Shown: positions 1 through 10,000 of the stretch, in pieces
How the letters are laid out: each line of letters begins with the position of its first letter
Numbering within the stretch: the first letter of the stretch is position 1
NCBI GenBank assembly: GCA_903921455.1
Contig: CAIXPZ010000090.1
Coordinates: forward strand, 1-50,001
Reading direction: 5' to 3'
Length of the DNA stretch: 50,001 bases
From: an uncultured Verrucomicrobia subdivision 3 bacterium
GTDB taxonomy: Bacteria > Verrucomicrobiota > Verrucomicrobiae > Limisphaerales > UBA11358
The notes under the pieces: generated by a model
Databases searched by the model: none
What the model was told of the DNA's origin: nothing
The model's input: only the letters and a program-made list of their open reading frames with translations
Made by a program: the position numbers and the translations under genes

Positions 1-76
1 ACCCGCCAGCCATACGATGCCGATCTACACGCCCGCAACCAGAAACAGCATGGCTCCTGGGTCTTGACCCTAATGA

Positions 77-97
77 AACCGGCTCCCGCAGCCGGTT
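77..97. repeat. REP-like hairpin, CCGGCT/AGCCGG family
   Basis: A perfect 8-bp inverted repeat (AACCGGCT at 77-84, AGCCGGTT at 90-97) with a 5-nt loop. No T-tract follows, so it is not a typical intrinsic terminator. It lies 10 nt before the ATG of the broken prepilin gene. Hairpins with the same CCGGCT...AGCCGG core occur at 11794-11816 and 13780-13797, which suggests a small dispersed palindrome family. Confidence 0.55.
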
Positions 98-107
98 GAT
101 AACTCCT

Positions 108-250
108 ATGAAAAAATCATTTGCAAGCCAGAGAACAACTTCTGGTATGCCCAGCTGGCGGATAAGCCGGTGCATGGCAACGTCCGCAATTACATCTACT
201 TCGACAACCATATCGCTACCAAAAAAGTCGGTGCCGCTGGCACATATTGA
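108..250 (+). pseudogene. Internally deleted prepilin-type (type IV pilin/pseudopilin) gene remnant
   Basis: An ATG at 108 begins MKKSFASQRTTSG, which looks like the basic leader that precedes the FTLIE cleavage site of type IV-type prepilins. The hydrophobic helix never appears. From about 146 a different frame carries YAQLADKPVHGNVRNYIYFD and more, ending at a TGA at 248-250. That tail contains His, nine residues, then Asp-Asn, close to the H-X9-DG signature at the C-terminus of many planctomycete and verrucomicrobial pseudopilins. The parsimonious reading is a deletion near 144-146 that removed the body of the gene and shifted frame. The motif matches are seen in the sequence; the deletion is inferred. 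Confidence 0.5.
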
Positions 251-294
251 GTTGTCAGTGTAGAGTTGATGACGTGTTCACCCGCAACAATTTA

Positions 295-3200
295 ATGGCG
301 TGGTCGCGCCGATATTCAAGCTGGCTGCGCCGCACCTTCGGTCTGGCTGCCTTGGCCCTGTGGCTGCCGGTTTCGCTGCCTGCGGAGTCGTTGTTGGAAG
401 CCGCGCTGAATTTTCCCGGCCTCCGGGTGGGGGCGGCGGTTGATCCCGCGGCTTTGACCGGCAGCGAAGCCGCTTACGCCGGCACCGTCCGGCTCCACCT
501 TCAGCCTTCCCCGGAAAACGCGCTCAAGTGGGCCGCGGTCCGCCCCGCCCAATACACCTACGACTGGACGGATTCCGACACGGTCGTCCAGTTCGCCCGT
601 GCCGCGGGCCAACAGGTGCGCGGTCACAATTTGATGTGGCATCAGTCCATTCCCGGCTGGGTGACGAACAGCAGCTTCACGCCGGATCAGATCCGCGATG
701 TGCTATTTCACCATATTGACACGGTCGCCGGGCGGTATCGTGGCGAGGTGTTGTGCTGGGACGTGGTGAACGAGGCGTTCAATGACAACGGCACCCTGCG
801 GACCAGTTTCTGGTATAACCAGCCGGGGTTCGGCTACGCCACCAACGGCACCCGCTACATCGAAGAGGCTTTCAAGCGTGCCCACACCGCTGATCCGGGG
901 GCGAAACTCATCTACAACGATTACAGCGCGGAGACGGACAACACGAAATCGGACGCGATTTATGCGATGGCGCAGGATTTTCTGAATCGCGGCGTGCCGC
1001 TGCATGGGATTGGCTTTCAGATGCACATCAGCGGCATTGATTACACCAGCCTGCGGACCAACCTCACCCGTTTCAATAATCTAGGCTTGGATCTGCAAAT
1101 CACCGAAATGGACGTGCGCATTCCGGTGGATACGAATGGGGTGGCGACGCCAGCCGACTTGAATGCGCAGGCGGAGGTCTATTGGAACGTGCTGGGCGTG
1201 GCGTTGGGCCAGCCGCACTTCACCGTGTTTCAAACCTGGGGGTTCACCGATAAATACTCGTGGATACCGGGATTCTATCCCGGCTACGGCGCGGCGCTGC
1301 CGTTTGATGCGAACTACCAGAAGAAGCCCGCGTATTGGGCGATTTGGAATGCGCTGGCGAACCAGGCTGAGAAGCTGCCGGTGCTCGACTATTCCAGCGG
1401 CGACTCCACCAACCTCTTCAGTCAGGACACTTTGAGCGGCGGCGCGGGCATGCAATTGCAGGCCAACGTCACCAATGATTACATGACGCTGGGCCTCAAC
1501 GTGCCATTCGCCGGACCGTGGGACGTGAAGGTTGGCTATCGCCAGAGCGGCGCGTCCGGAAAATTTCAGCTCGCCGTCGCCCCGGTGGGCAGCGGGAGTT
1601 TCACCAACCTCGGCGGCGTGGTGGATGCCTACGGTTCAACCATCGGTGCCGGCGTGACCGATCTCGGCACCAACAATTTTTTTAGCGCGGGCACCTGGCA
1701 GTTTCGTTTCACCGTCGCCGGCAAAAACGCGAGTGCTTCGGGTTACAACCTCACCATTGATTACCTTCGCATCACGCCCGCCAACCCGGTCACGAACACC
1801 GCGCCCACCATTTCCAGTGTCACGGACAAAAGCGCCAACGAGAACATCCCGGTGGGTCCGATCACCTTCACCATCGGCGACGCGCAAACCGCCGCGACGT
1901 CACTGACGGTGCAGGCGGTTTCACTCAACACCAACTTGTTGCCCGCGGCTAACGTTGTGCTCGGTGGCAGCGGTGCGAGCCGCACGGTGACGCTCACGCC
2001 GGCCACCAATCAGTCCGGTTTGGCCGCGGTGTTGCTGCTGGTCAGCGATGGGACCAACCAGACCCCGGAAACATTTACGCTGTACGTAGCGCCGGTGAAC
2101 AATCCTCCCAGCGTCCTCGCCACGAACCTGACGCTACCGCTCAACAGTTCGGTGGACGTGGATCTGCTGTCGCTCGCGGCAGATGTGGAAACGCCCGTCA
2201 CCGCGATGCGTTATGAGGTCAGCGCTGCGATCGGTGGCAACGTGACATTGCTGGCCGACGGCCACACTGCGCACTTCATAGCCACGACAAACTATTTCGG
2301 CCCGGCTTCATTTCGCTACAGCGCGACGGACACCGGCCCGGATGCGCGCTGGCTGCTATATTACAATTTTGAGCCGCCGGATATCGGTGACGATAAGAGT
2401 GTCTCCGACAGTTCGTCCTACTTGCTGACCGGCACGCTGGAAGAATTTGGCGCCGGCTCCAGCTCGTATGACACGAATGTTCCGTCCGTGCTCGGACCCT
2501 TCAGCACCCACTCACTGGCTCTGACGGAGTCCGGCAACACCAACGGCGCCCGTCTGGAGGTGTTATTGCCGAGCACGACATACAGCTTGAAAAATACCGA
2601 TTGGACAATGGTGGGCTGGTTCCGCCGCAACACGGCGACGAACGACGATTTTATTTTCCACATTGGCACCGGCGATGGTTTCGGCGGCGACGGCGATGAA
2701 CTGGATCTGGCTCTGACCACCGGCGGTCAATTGCAATTGCGGCATTACAATGCCTCCAATATACAAGACGTGAGTCTGGCTGGTGGGACGATTGCCGTGG
2801 GCGAATGGCATCATGCCGCCGTGGTGTTCGATCGCACTAATAGCAATGCCGGCCTGCTCAAACTCTATCTCGACGGCGTGCAGATCGGCGGCACGACCAA
2901 TGTCGTCTGGGCGCTGGATCAAAGCGCGGAACTAGTTTTCGGCGGCACCAAGAAAGGGACCGAGTCGCGCTGGCTCAACGGGAAGCTCGATGACCTGGCG
3001 CTTTACGGTGCGTTGTTGACGGCGTCCGAAATCACCAACCTTGCGGCCGGCCGCACTGTCGCCCATTTGGGCGGATTGAGCCGCAGCAACACTGTGACCT
3101 TGACGTTGCAGTTCACGAATCAACCTCCCGTGCTCGCCGGAATTTCCAATTGTCAGCTCATCGCGGGTGCTTTGCTTATTGTCGCGCCGGGCGCATCGGA

Positions 3201-4122
3201 TCCCGACGTGTTGCCGCAAAATCTGGCGTTCACTTTGTTGAGCGCGCCGGCGGGTGCCGCCATCAATCCGACGAACGGCGTCATGACGTGGCGGCCGGCC
3301 ATCGCCCAGTCGGGCACGAGCAATCTTTTCACGGTGGTGGTGTCCGAAGCCGGCTGGCGCACGAATCTCGCCCCCCTGGCGGACGCCTATGTGCGCGACG
3401 GGATTTACGGCATTTCCAATTATGGTTCGGATGCCATTCTCACGGTGAAACAGGATCCGACGGCGGGGTTCTCGCGGGAAAGCTTTCTGCGCTTCGCGTC
3501 GCCGTGGTTTCCCGGGACGCTGGCGGATGCGCAGTTGCGGTTGCAGTCGGTATACACGAGTTTGCCCGGCACGCACGCCGTCGCTTTGGTGACGAATGAT
3601 GTTTGGGATGAAACCAACCTGACTTGGAACACCAAGCCGGCTTCCGGCCTGCCCCTGGCAACCTGGTTCCCGCAAACGAACGTGCCGGTGGTGTTGTCGG
3701 TGACGAATGCAGTGCTGCAGGATTTGCCCGCAAACGGACTGATCTCATTGCGGATTTACGCGACCAACTCGACCGCGGACGGGCGAGTGGACTACGCTGC
3801 GAAAGAAGCGGGCGCCGCCACCGCCGCACAGTTGTCGCTTTACTACACTAATGTGCAGCCCTTAAGCGCAACGCAGAGTTTCTGGGTGAACGTCACTTCG
3901 CCGCAGCGGCCGGCGCTTTCAGGCGGGCAATATGCGGGGGGAGTGTTTCATTTCAATGTGACTGGCGATAGCGGGCCGGATTACAGCGTGCAGGTTTCCT
4001 CAAATCTTTTGACTTGGGATAGTGTTTTTACGACCAACGCTCCCGCGGTGCCGTTCCTTTGGGCCGACCTTGCCACCAACCTGTTTCGCCAACGCTTTTA
4101 CCGCGTTCAGTTGGGGCCGTGA
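295..4122 (+). CDS. Secreted multidomain endo-1,4-beta-xylanase (GH10) with LamG-like and DNRLRE modules
   Basis: Hydrolyses internal beta-1,4 bonds of xylan outside the cell or at its surface. The ATG at 295 gives a 1275-residue protein with a clean signal peptide (MAWSRRYSSWLRR, then a hydrophobic stretch); a TTG at 247 would only add a non-signal-like prefix. Residues about 30-360 are a GH10 barrel with RGHNLMWHQ, acid/base Glu160 in WDVVNEAF and nucleophile Glu271 in ITEMDVR. A beta-sandwich, probably carbohydrate-binding, follows (365-500), then cadherin/Ig-like segments, a LamG-like domain (about 680-915), a second Ig-like segment (945-1020), a DNRLRE-type domain (about 1022-1185) and a C-terminal module ending FYRVQLGP that recurs in two neighbours. 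The next gene starts 6 nt downstream, so co-transcription is likely. The family is secure; the accessory-domain names are less so. Confidence 0.9.
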   Translation: MAWSRRYSSWLRRTFGLAALALWLPVSLPAESLLEAALNFPGLRVGAAVDPAALTGSEAAYAGTVRLHLQPSPENALKWAAVRPAQYTYDWTDSDTVVQFARAAGQQVRGHNLMWHQSIPGWVTNSSFTPDQIRDVLFHHIDTVAGRYRGEVLCWDVVNEAFNDNGTLRTSFWYNQPGFGYATNGTRYIEEAFKRAHTADPGAKLIYNDYSAETDNTKSDAIYAMAQDFLNRGVPLHGIGFQMHISGIDYTSLRTNLTRFNNLGLDLQITEMDVRIPVDTNGVATPADLNAQAEVYWNVLGVALGQPHFTVFQTWGFTDKYSWIPGFYPGYGAALPFDANYQKKPAYWAIWNALANQAEKLPVLDYSSGDSTNLFSQDTLSGGAGMQLQANVTNDYMTLGLNVPFAGPWDVKVGYRQSGASGKFQLAVAPVGSGSFTNLGGVVDAYGSTIGAGVTDLGTNNFFSAGTWQFRFTVAGKNASASGYNLTIDYLRITPANPVTNTAPTISSVTDKSANENIPVGPITFTIGDAQTAATSLTVQAVSLNTNLLPAANVVLGGSGASRTVTLTPATNQSGLAAVLLLVSDGTNQTPETFTLYVAPVNNPPSVLATNLTLPLNSSVDVDLLSLAADVETPVTAMRYEVSAAIGGNVTLLADGHTAHFIATTNYFGPASFRYSATDTGPDARWLLYYNFEPPDIGDDKSVSDSSSYLLTGTLEEFGAGSSSYDTNVPSVLGPFSTHSLALTESGNTNGARLEVLLPSTTYSLKNTDWTMVGWFRRNTATNDDFIFHIGTGDGFGGDGDELDLALTTGGQLQLRHYNASNIQDVSLAGGTIAVGEWHHAAVVFDRTNSNAGLLKLYLDGVQIGGTTNVVWALDQSAELVFGGTKKGTESRWLNGKLDDLALYGALLTASEITNLAAGRTVAHLGGLSRSNTVTLTLQFTNQPPVLAGISNCQLIAGALLIVAPGASDPDVLPQNLAFTLLSAPAGAAINPTNGVMTWRPAIAQSGTSNLFTVVVSEAGWRTNLAPLADAYVRDGIYGISNYGSDAILTVKQDPTAGFSRESFLRFASPWFPGTLADAQLRLQSVYTSLPGTHAVALVTNDVWDETNLTWNTKPASGLPLATWFPQTNVPVVLSVTNAVLQDLPANGLISLRIYATNSTADGRVDYAAKEAGAATAAQLSLYYTNVQPLSATQSFWVNVTSPQRPALSGGQYAGGVFHFNVTGDSGPDYSVQVSSNLLTWDSVFTTNAPAVPFLWADLATNLFRQRFYRVQLGP

Positions 4123-4128
4123 GCTTTT

Positions 4129-6819
4129 ATGAGGCCAGACTGTTCCATTCTCCGGCAATTCTCCGTGCGGGTTCTTGGCTGTCTTCTGGTGGTCATTCCT
4201 TTCAGTGCGCGGACGGCAATCTTTGTGTGGGACGGCGGTGGAAATAATAATAATTTCACGACCGCATCAAATTGGGTTGGGAATACGGTCTCACCATTTA
4301 ACGTCACCCCGGCGGGCACGGCGGATGCGCTTGTGTTTTCCGGCACCACGCAGCTGGCGCCCAACAACGACACCGCCAGCGGCGCGACCAACGGGCAGAC
4401 GGCGTTCACGCTGGCCTTTGCCGCCGATGCGGGCGCGTTTTTGCTAGGCGGTAACAAAATCACCTTGGGCAGCACCACTGGCAACGGTGGCAGCGGCGGC
4501 AGCATTTCCAATCTGAGCACGCAGACCCAGACGATCAATTGCGAGGTGGCGCCGCGCTCGGGAACGATGCTCGCGGCGGGCGGGGATCTGGTGTTTAACG
4601 GGCGATTCAATCTCGGCAACGGCACTGTTACCCGCACCAATACGTTCGATGGCGCTTTCGATATCATCCTCAACGGGCCGGTTTCCAACAAAGGCGTTTT
4701 AGTGAAGCGAGGTTTGGGAAATTTGCTGCTGCTGAATGCCTCAAATGATTTTACCGGCCCCGTGTTTGTCACCGGGGGCGTGGTGTCTCTCGGACTAGTC
4801 GGAATGATTTCCAATAGTCCCTCAATTTTCGTCGGCAGCGGTGGCCGGCTGGATGTGGCCAGCGTCACCGATGGATTCCAATTGATTACCAACCAGACGC
4901 TGGCGGGCGATGGGGGCGTGACCGGGGCGGTGGAAGTGGTGGCGGGGGCAACCCTCGCGCCCGGCCCGACGGCGAATATCGGGGCTCTGACGGTCAACGG
5001 TTCCCTGATCTTGCAAGGAAATACAGTGGTGCGCTGGCGCAAGACGGGTGGCGTGATGACGAATGATTCCGTTCGCGGAATTTCCGGCCTCATCTGCGGT
5101 GGCGGGTTGGTGCTGACCAATACCGGCACGGCTGCGTTGTCGGCGGGCGATGCCATCAAGTTGTTTGTCGCGACTGCATGTAGTGGAATTTTTTCGAGCA
5201 TCACACCTTCGTCCCCGGGGCCCGGGCTGGTTTGGGACTTGAGCGCTTTGAGTTCCGCTGGAATGCTCAAAGTGGCAAGCGCTCCGGGTATTTCTCGAGT
5301 CTCGGTGCCGTCCGGTGGCGGCGCGACTTTGACTCTTGCCGGTCCGACCAACCAACTTTACGACATCCTGACCGCGACAAACTTGACGCTGCCGTTGGCG
5401 CAATGGCAAACGTGGACCGGTGGCGTGCTCTCGGTAAACACGGTCTTGCTCAATGATCCTGCCACCAACCAAACGCTCAGCCGATTCTACCGCACCCGTT
5501 CGCCAGCCTACACGATTCTATCCAGCCCCTTGTCCGTCTCGAACGCCAGTTCTCCGGGCGGGACCTGGCGGACCAGTTCGACGCGCACGCTGGATTGTCT
5601 GCCGACGTTGTTGCAGGCGAGCGCCGATGCGGGCTTCAGCACCTACGGCGGACTGCTGGCGCGACCGACGAATGCCATCGGTTATTTTTACCCGCTCAAG
5701 GTGGGGGATCGTTGGTGGCTGGTGGATCCAACGGGCTGTTTATTCCTGCATCGGGGCGTCGCTGCCGTCGCCACGCTGACCACGACCGGTGCCGTTGCAG
5801 CCTTTAATGCCAAGTTCGGCACCAGGACCAAGTGGGCGGCGGACACCACGGCCCTCCTGCGCACCAACGGATTCAACGGTTCGGGAGCGTGGTCTGATAC
5901 CACTTATCTTCCGGTTGTGCCCGCGCCGAGGCTGGTCTATACGCGGATTTGGAGTTTCATGACCACTTACAATTCGGACAATACGACCTCGAACTACCCG
6001 AATGTCTTTGACGCTGCGTTCGTGACCTCTTGTGACAATGTCGCGAAATCGTTGGCTGGGCAAAAAACGGATCCCTGGTTGCTGGGCCATTTTTCCGATA
6101 ACGAGCTGACCTTTTCGACCACGATCCTGACGAGGTTTCTCGGGTTGCCCGCCGGTGATGCCGGCGGTGCCGCCGCCTGGGCCTGGCTGCGCACCCGCTA
6201 TGGCGCCACGGCTGCCATCAGTGATGTGACCAGTCAGGATAGTCTTGATTTTCTGGGTTACACCTGGGGCCGCTATTATCAAGTGGTGTCGCAAGCCATC
6301 AAAAAATATGACCCGAACCATCTTTTCCTGGGGTCGCGGTTTTGGAATACCGACAAGGATCACCCTGAAATCTTCCGCGCCATCGGGCCGTATGTGGACG
6401 TGGTGGCGGTGAATCATTACGGCCAATGGACGCCGGATATCAGCCGCATTCAAATGTGGGAGCGCGAGTCCGGCCGGCCGGTGCTCATCAGCGAGTGGTA
6501 TGTGAAGGGTGAGGACAGCGGCATGGCGAATAATACCGGCGGCGGCTGGGTGGTGCATACGCAGAAGGACCGGGGCTTGTTCTACCAGAATTTTACCCTG
6601 GCCCTCTTGGAGTCCAAGGTCTGCGTCGGTTGGCACTGGTTCAAATATGCGGACAACGATCCGACCGACCCCAGCGCGGATCCGTCCAACATCGATTCAA
6701 ATAAAGGCGTCGTCAGCAACCGCTACGATCCGTATAACGACTTGCTCGACGCTGCCAAGCGCATCAATGAGCGTGCCCATCGTCTGACAGATTACTTCGA
6801 CGGCCGGATGGTGCCGTGA
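4129..6819 (+). CDS. Beta-strand-repeat protein fused to an agarase-like (GH50-type) glycoside hydrolase
   Basis: 896 residues with a signal peptide at about 1-30. Residues 30-425 are Gly/Thr/Asn-rich beta-helix sequence of the autotransporter-associated repeat type (NDFTGPVFVTGGVVSLG, then LAGDGGVTGAVEVVAGATL). At about 430-460 sits a module ending FYRTRSP, equivalent to the C-termini of the GH10 protein and of the next protein. The catalytic domain covers about 470-896: GDRWWLVDPTG, GHFSDNEL with probable acid/base Glu659, LISEWYVKG with probable nucleophile Glu789, and VCVGWHWFKY. These fit a clan GH-A agarase-like family, most like GH50. The substrate is not determined by sequence. The enzyme is probably secreted or surface-held. 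Its catalytic half is closely related to the protein at 19679-21076. Confidence 0.75.
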   Translation: MRPDCSILRQFSVRVLGCLLVVIPFSARTAIFVWDGGGNNNNFTTASNWVGNTVSPFNVTPAGTADALVFSGTTQLAPNNDTASGATNGQTAFTLAFAADAGAFLLGGNKITLGSTTGNGGSGGSISNLSTQTQTINCEVAPRSGTMLAAGGDLVFNGRFNLGNGTVTRTNTFDGAFDIILNGPVSNKGVLVKRGLGNLLLLNASNDFTGPVFVTGGVVSLGLVGMISNSPSIFVGSGGRLDVASVTDGFQLITNQTLAGDGGVTGAVEVVAGATLAPGPTANIGALTVNGSLILQGNTVVRWRKTGGVMTNDSVRGISGLICGGGLVLTNTGTAALSAGDAIKLFVATACSGIFSSITPSSPGPGLVWDLSALSSAGMLKVASAPGISRVSVPSGGGATLTLAGPTNQLYDILTATNLTLPLAQWQTWTGGVLSVNTVLLNDPATNQTLSRFYRTRSPAYTILSSPLSVSNASSPGGTWRTSSTRTLDCLPTLLQASADAGFSTYGGLLARPTNAIGYFYPLKVGDRWWLVDPTGCLFLHRGVAAVATLTTTGAVAAFNAKFGTRTKWAADTTALLRTNGFNGSGAWSDTTYLPVVPAPRLVYTRIWSFMTTYNSDNTTSNYPNVFDAAFVTSCDNVAKSLAGQKTDPWLLGHFSDNELTFSTTILTRFLGLPAGDAGGAAAWAWLRTRYGATAAISDVTSQDSLDFLGYTWGRYYQVVSQAIKKYDPNHLFLGSRFWNTDKDHPEIFRAIGPYVDVVAVNHYGQWTPDISRIQMWERESGRPVLISEWYVKGEDSGMANNTGGGWVVHTQKDRGLFYQNFTLALLESKVCVGWHWFKYADNDPTDPSADPSNIDSNKGVVSNRYDPYNDLLDAAKRINERAHRLTDYFDGRMVP

Positions 6820-6848
6820 AACCGTTGGAATGACAGGGGATTAGCCTA

Positions 6849-6870
6849 CACCCCATGTTTTTGTGGGGTG
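6849..6870. repeat. Hairpin repeat, CACCCCA-loop-TGGGGTG
   Basis: A perfect 7-bp inverted repeat (6849-6855 with 6864-6870) around a T-rich loop, 30 nt after the agarase-fusion gene. The same core (CCCCA, T-rich loop, TGTGGGGTGG) recurs at 17674-17691 after the response regulator. No T-tract follows the stem, so a dispersed palindrome fits better than a terminator. The rest of 6820-7083 shows no supported gene. Confidence 0.5.
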
Positions 6871-7083
6871 GACGATTTTCCAATCTGCGCGATGATGTGC
6901 TTATCAAACCCGACTTTAAGGCCGCGCATGAAATTTGTCGTTGAGTCGGAATTTACTAGATGAAGCAAAATCCAATAACAGATTGTCTGTTTAGCTCGCT
7001 GAGCCAGCCTCGCCTCCGTTTCCCTATTGAAATCCTGTCCTGAACCGATTTTCAAACCCAACCCCACAAACCTCCATATCTAC

Positions 7084-10000
7084 ATGAAAAAAACCATCTG
7101 TAATCAAGCCCTGCTGTTGGGCGCAATTCTCCTTGGAGTGATATTGTTTTCCGGCCCGCGAGTGTCGGCGGTCACGATCACCCAAACAATCAATGAAGCG
7201 ACAGGCACGTCAAACTGGAATTCGGCGGTTTGGGGCACGCCGAACGCTGTGCCGCTGGCCACGACAAATTATCTCATCACCAACACGTTTGCCTTGCGCA
7301 CCCTTAGCACCACTAACACCCAGACTTTTAATGGCGCTCAATTGCAGATCGACACTGGCGGACTCCTGTATTTGAAGCACAGCCTGGGAGCAGCAACTGT
7401 CAACCTAGTATTGAATGGTGGAGCGATGACCTATCATGGTGGTCCAGTCGTCACCAATTCTCCGGTGGCGGGCACGCTTCAATTACTTACTAATTCAACC
7501 ATTAATTCGGATCAAGCCACCGGCAATGTGGACGTTTGGCTCCAATCCGTCTTGAGTGGCGCCGGTAATCTAACTGTGGCGATGAACTCGGGAGCCGTTG
7601 CCACGAATGCTTTGGTGCTTTTCGGCACTAACACTGCTTACTCAGGCAATTGGACGAACACCACGGGCTTTATTCAAATTTCGGGAGGCACCACCAACGC
7701 GCTTGGTTCGGGCAGTGTGAAACTGGTTAACGCCTATAATTTTCTGGCCTTCAACTCCACCAATAGCATGGCAGTTGGCAACCAGATTAGCGGGGCGGGT
7801 TCAGTGCGGAAACAAAACGTCAACACCGTGGTTCTCGGTGCCAACAACACCTACACCGGCACGCTGGCCGCTCAAGGAGGAATGCTGGTGCTCACTGGTT
7901 CAGGTGCCCAAACTTCTACCGTCGTCAGCACCAACGGGGTTTTGCTGATCGCCAACAGCGCGGCGTTGCCCAATCCATCCACACTCCAGATCCTTCCTAA
8001 CAATGCCCAGACGGGCGGAATACAATTGTCCAATAGCATCACACTTGCGACAGGAAGTGCCATCAGCGTGGCCCAACGCACCGGCCCGAGTGTGGCGATT
8101 GAAAGTATCAGCGGCAACAATATCATCAGCGACGCCATCAGCATTGCTGGCGGCGGCACCTCATTCGTAGCCATTCAGGCGGACGCCGGCACCACGCTGG
8201 CCTTGAATAGCGGTATTACTTCGGGCATTACCGGCGCGCGCGGCGTTTTGCTCGAAGGTGCGGGCTACGGTTCCGTTGCGGGTGTCATTGATAACGGTTC
8301 GGCCACCACAGTCTCATTAAACAAGGACGGCGTTGGCACTTGGACGCTAAATAGCGCCAATACTTACAGCGGTAATACCACTGTCACCAATGGCGTGCTT
8401 CAATTGGGTGCGAGTGCTTCCATAACCAGCTCGCCAATTATTGAAGTGGAAACCGCGGGCAAATTGGACGCCACTTTGCCCGGCGGTCTGCCGCTGGGTT
8501 CGAGCCAGACTTTGCGCGGCAGCGGCGCGGTGATGGGCGATGTCACCACCACGGCGGGTTCAATCATTCAAGTTGGCATCACCAACCAGTATGGCCAACA
8601 GTTGTCGTTGAGCAATAATCTCTCGCTTGCCGGCGGCGACACCATTCAATTCAACGTATCCACTAGTCCGAACACAAACAATGTGCTGAACATGTCCGGG
8701 TCTTTGACGCTCGGCGGCTCCACGACCATCCAAATCTTTTTGCCGACCGGGGTGGCCAGTATTGGCACTTTTCGGCTGATCAATTACACCGGCGCGCTGC
8801 TAGGCGGCGGTTCGTTCACGCTCGTCACGCCGGTTTCCAGCCAGACCTTTACGCTCGACACTTCCACGGCCGGCCAGGTGAACCTGATTGTCACGGGCGT
8901 TCCGCAGAATCTGGTCTGGGCAGGTGACGGTTCCGCCAATATCTGGGATGTGGCGGGTGTGGCCAACTGGACGGGCCAGGTATTTTACCAGGCTGACAAT
9001 GTCTCGTTTAATGACTCCGGCTCCGCTGTGCCGGACATCAATGTGACCGTGCCAGTGCAGCCCGGTTCCATGACCGTAAGCAACACCGCGCAGGCCTATA
9101 CCTTCACCGGTTCGCCCATTTCAACCACCAGCCCACTCGTCAAGCGCGGCAACAACGTCTTGGCGTTTGCAGCGGACGGCAACAACTTCAGCGGCCCTGT
9201 TAGCATTGAGGCGGGCACGCTTTCCATCGGCAACGGCGGGAGCACGGGCAACTGGACGGGTAACGGCCCGATCACCAACAGCGGCGTATTGCTTCTGAAC
9301 AAATCTTCCAGCGGATCATCCGTCGGCGGCGCGATCAGCGGCGCGGGCTCGGTGCGTGTGACCGGCGGCGGTGCGGCGCTGGTGTTGACCGCCTCTAATA
9401 ACTACACTGGCCTGACAACCATCGAAAGCGGATGCCAGCTTTCAGTTTTCAATAACAATGCGCTGGGGAACACTAACACAGGCACGATCGTGCAATCCGG
9501 TGGCCGGGTCGGCTTTACCTCGCTGGGCAATTGGACAGTGGCCGAGCCATTGGAGATTAACGGCTACGGCATTGGCGCGGGACCCGGAGCCCTCTACGCG
9601 AACACGACCAGCAACAACATTCTCTGGACCGGACCCATCACCGTTGCCAGTCCGTCGCAAATCCGGATCGTCAACGCCAGTGTCCGGATGACGCTGGCCA
9701 ACTCCGTCATCGGTAGCCAGCAGACGCTGCAATGCACGGCGAACGACACCGGTTCCGTGCTGACCTTCTCGAATACGCTCTCGCTGGGCAACGACCCGGT
9801 GCTGGCGGCGCTGACCAAGGATGGTGTCGGCACAATGGTGCTGGCGGGCAACAGCAATCTATGCGGCAGCGTGACCGTTAATGCTGGCATCTTGCAGATC
9901 AACACGACGAACGCGCCGCAACTCGGCGACGTGACGGTAAACACCACCGGGGTCAACGCAGGCACGTTGCAACTCGGCACCGGTCTGGGCGACGGTTCAA

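Noticed and set aside
4107..5351. A 414-codon open frame on the minus strand over the agarase-fusion gene
   Set aside because: Pro/Thr/Val-rich composition with no domain pattern; it is the antisense of a Gly/Thr/Asn-rich repeat region with a well-supported plus-strand protein.
6846..7067. A 73-codon minus-strand frame in the gap before the 1545-residue protein
   Set aside because: No family resemblance, overlaps the hairpin repeat, and has no start context; probably chance.
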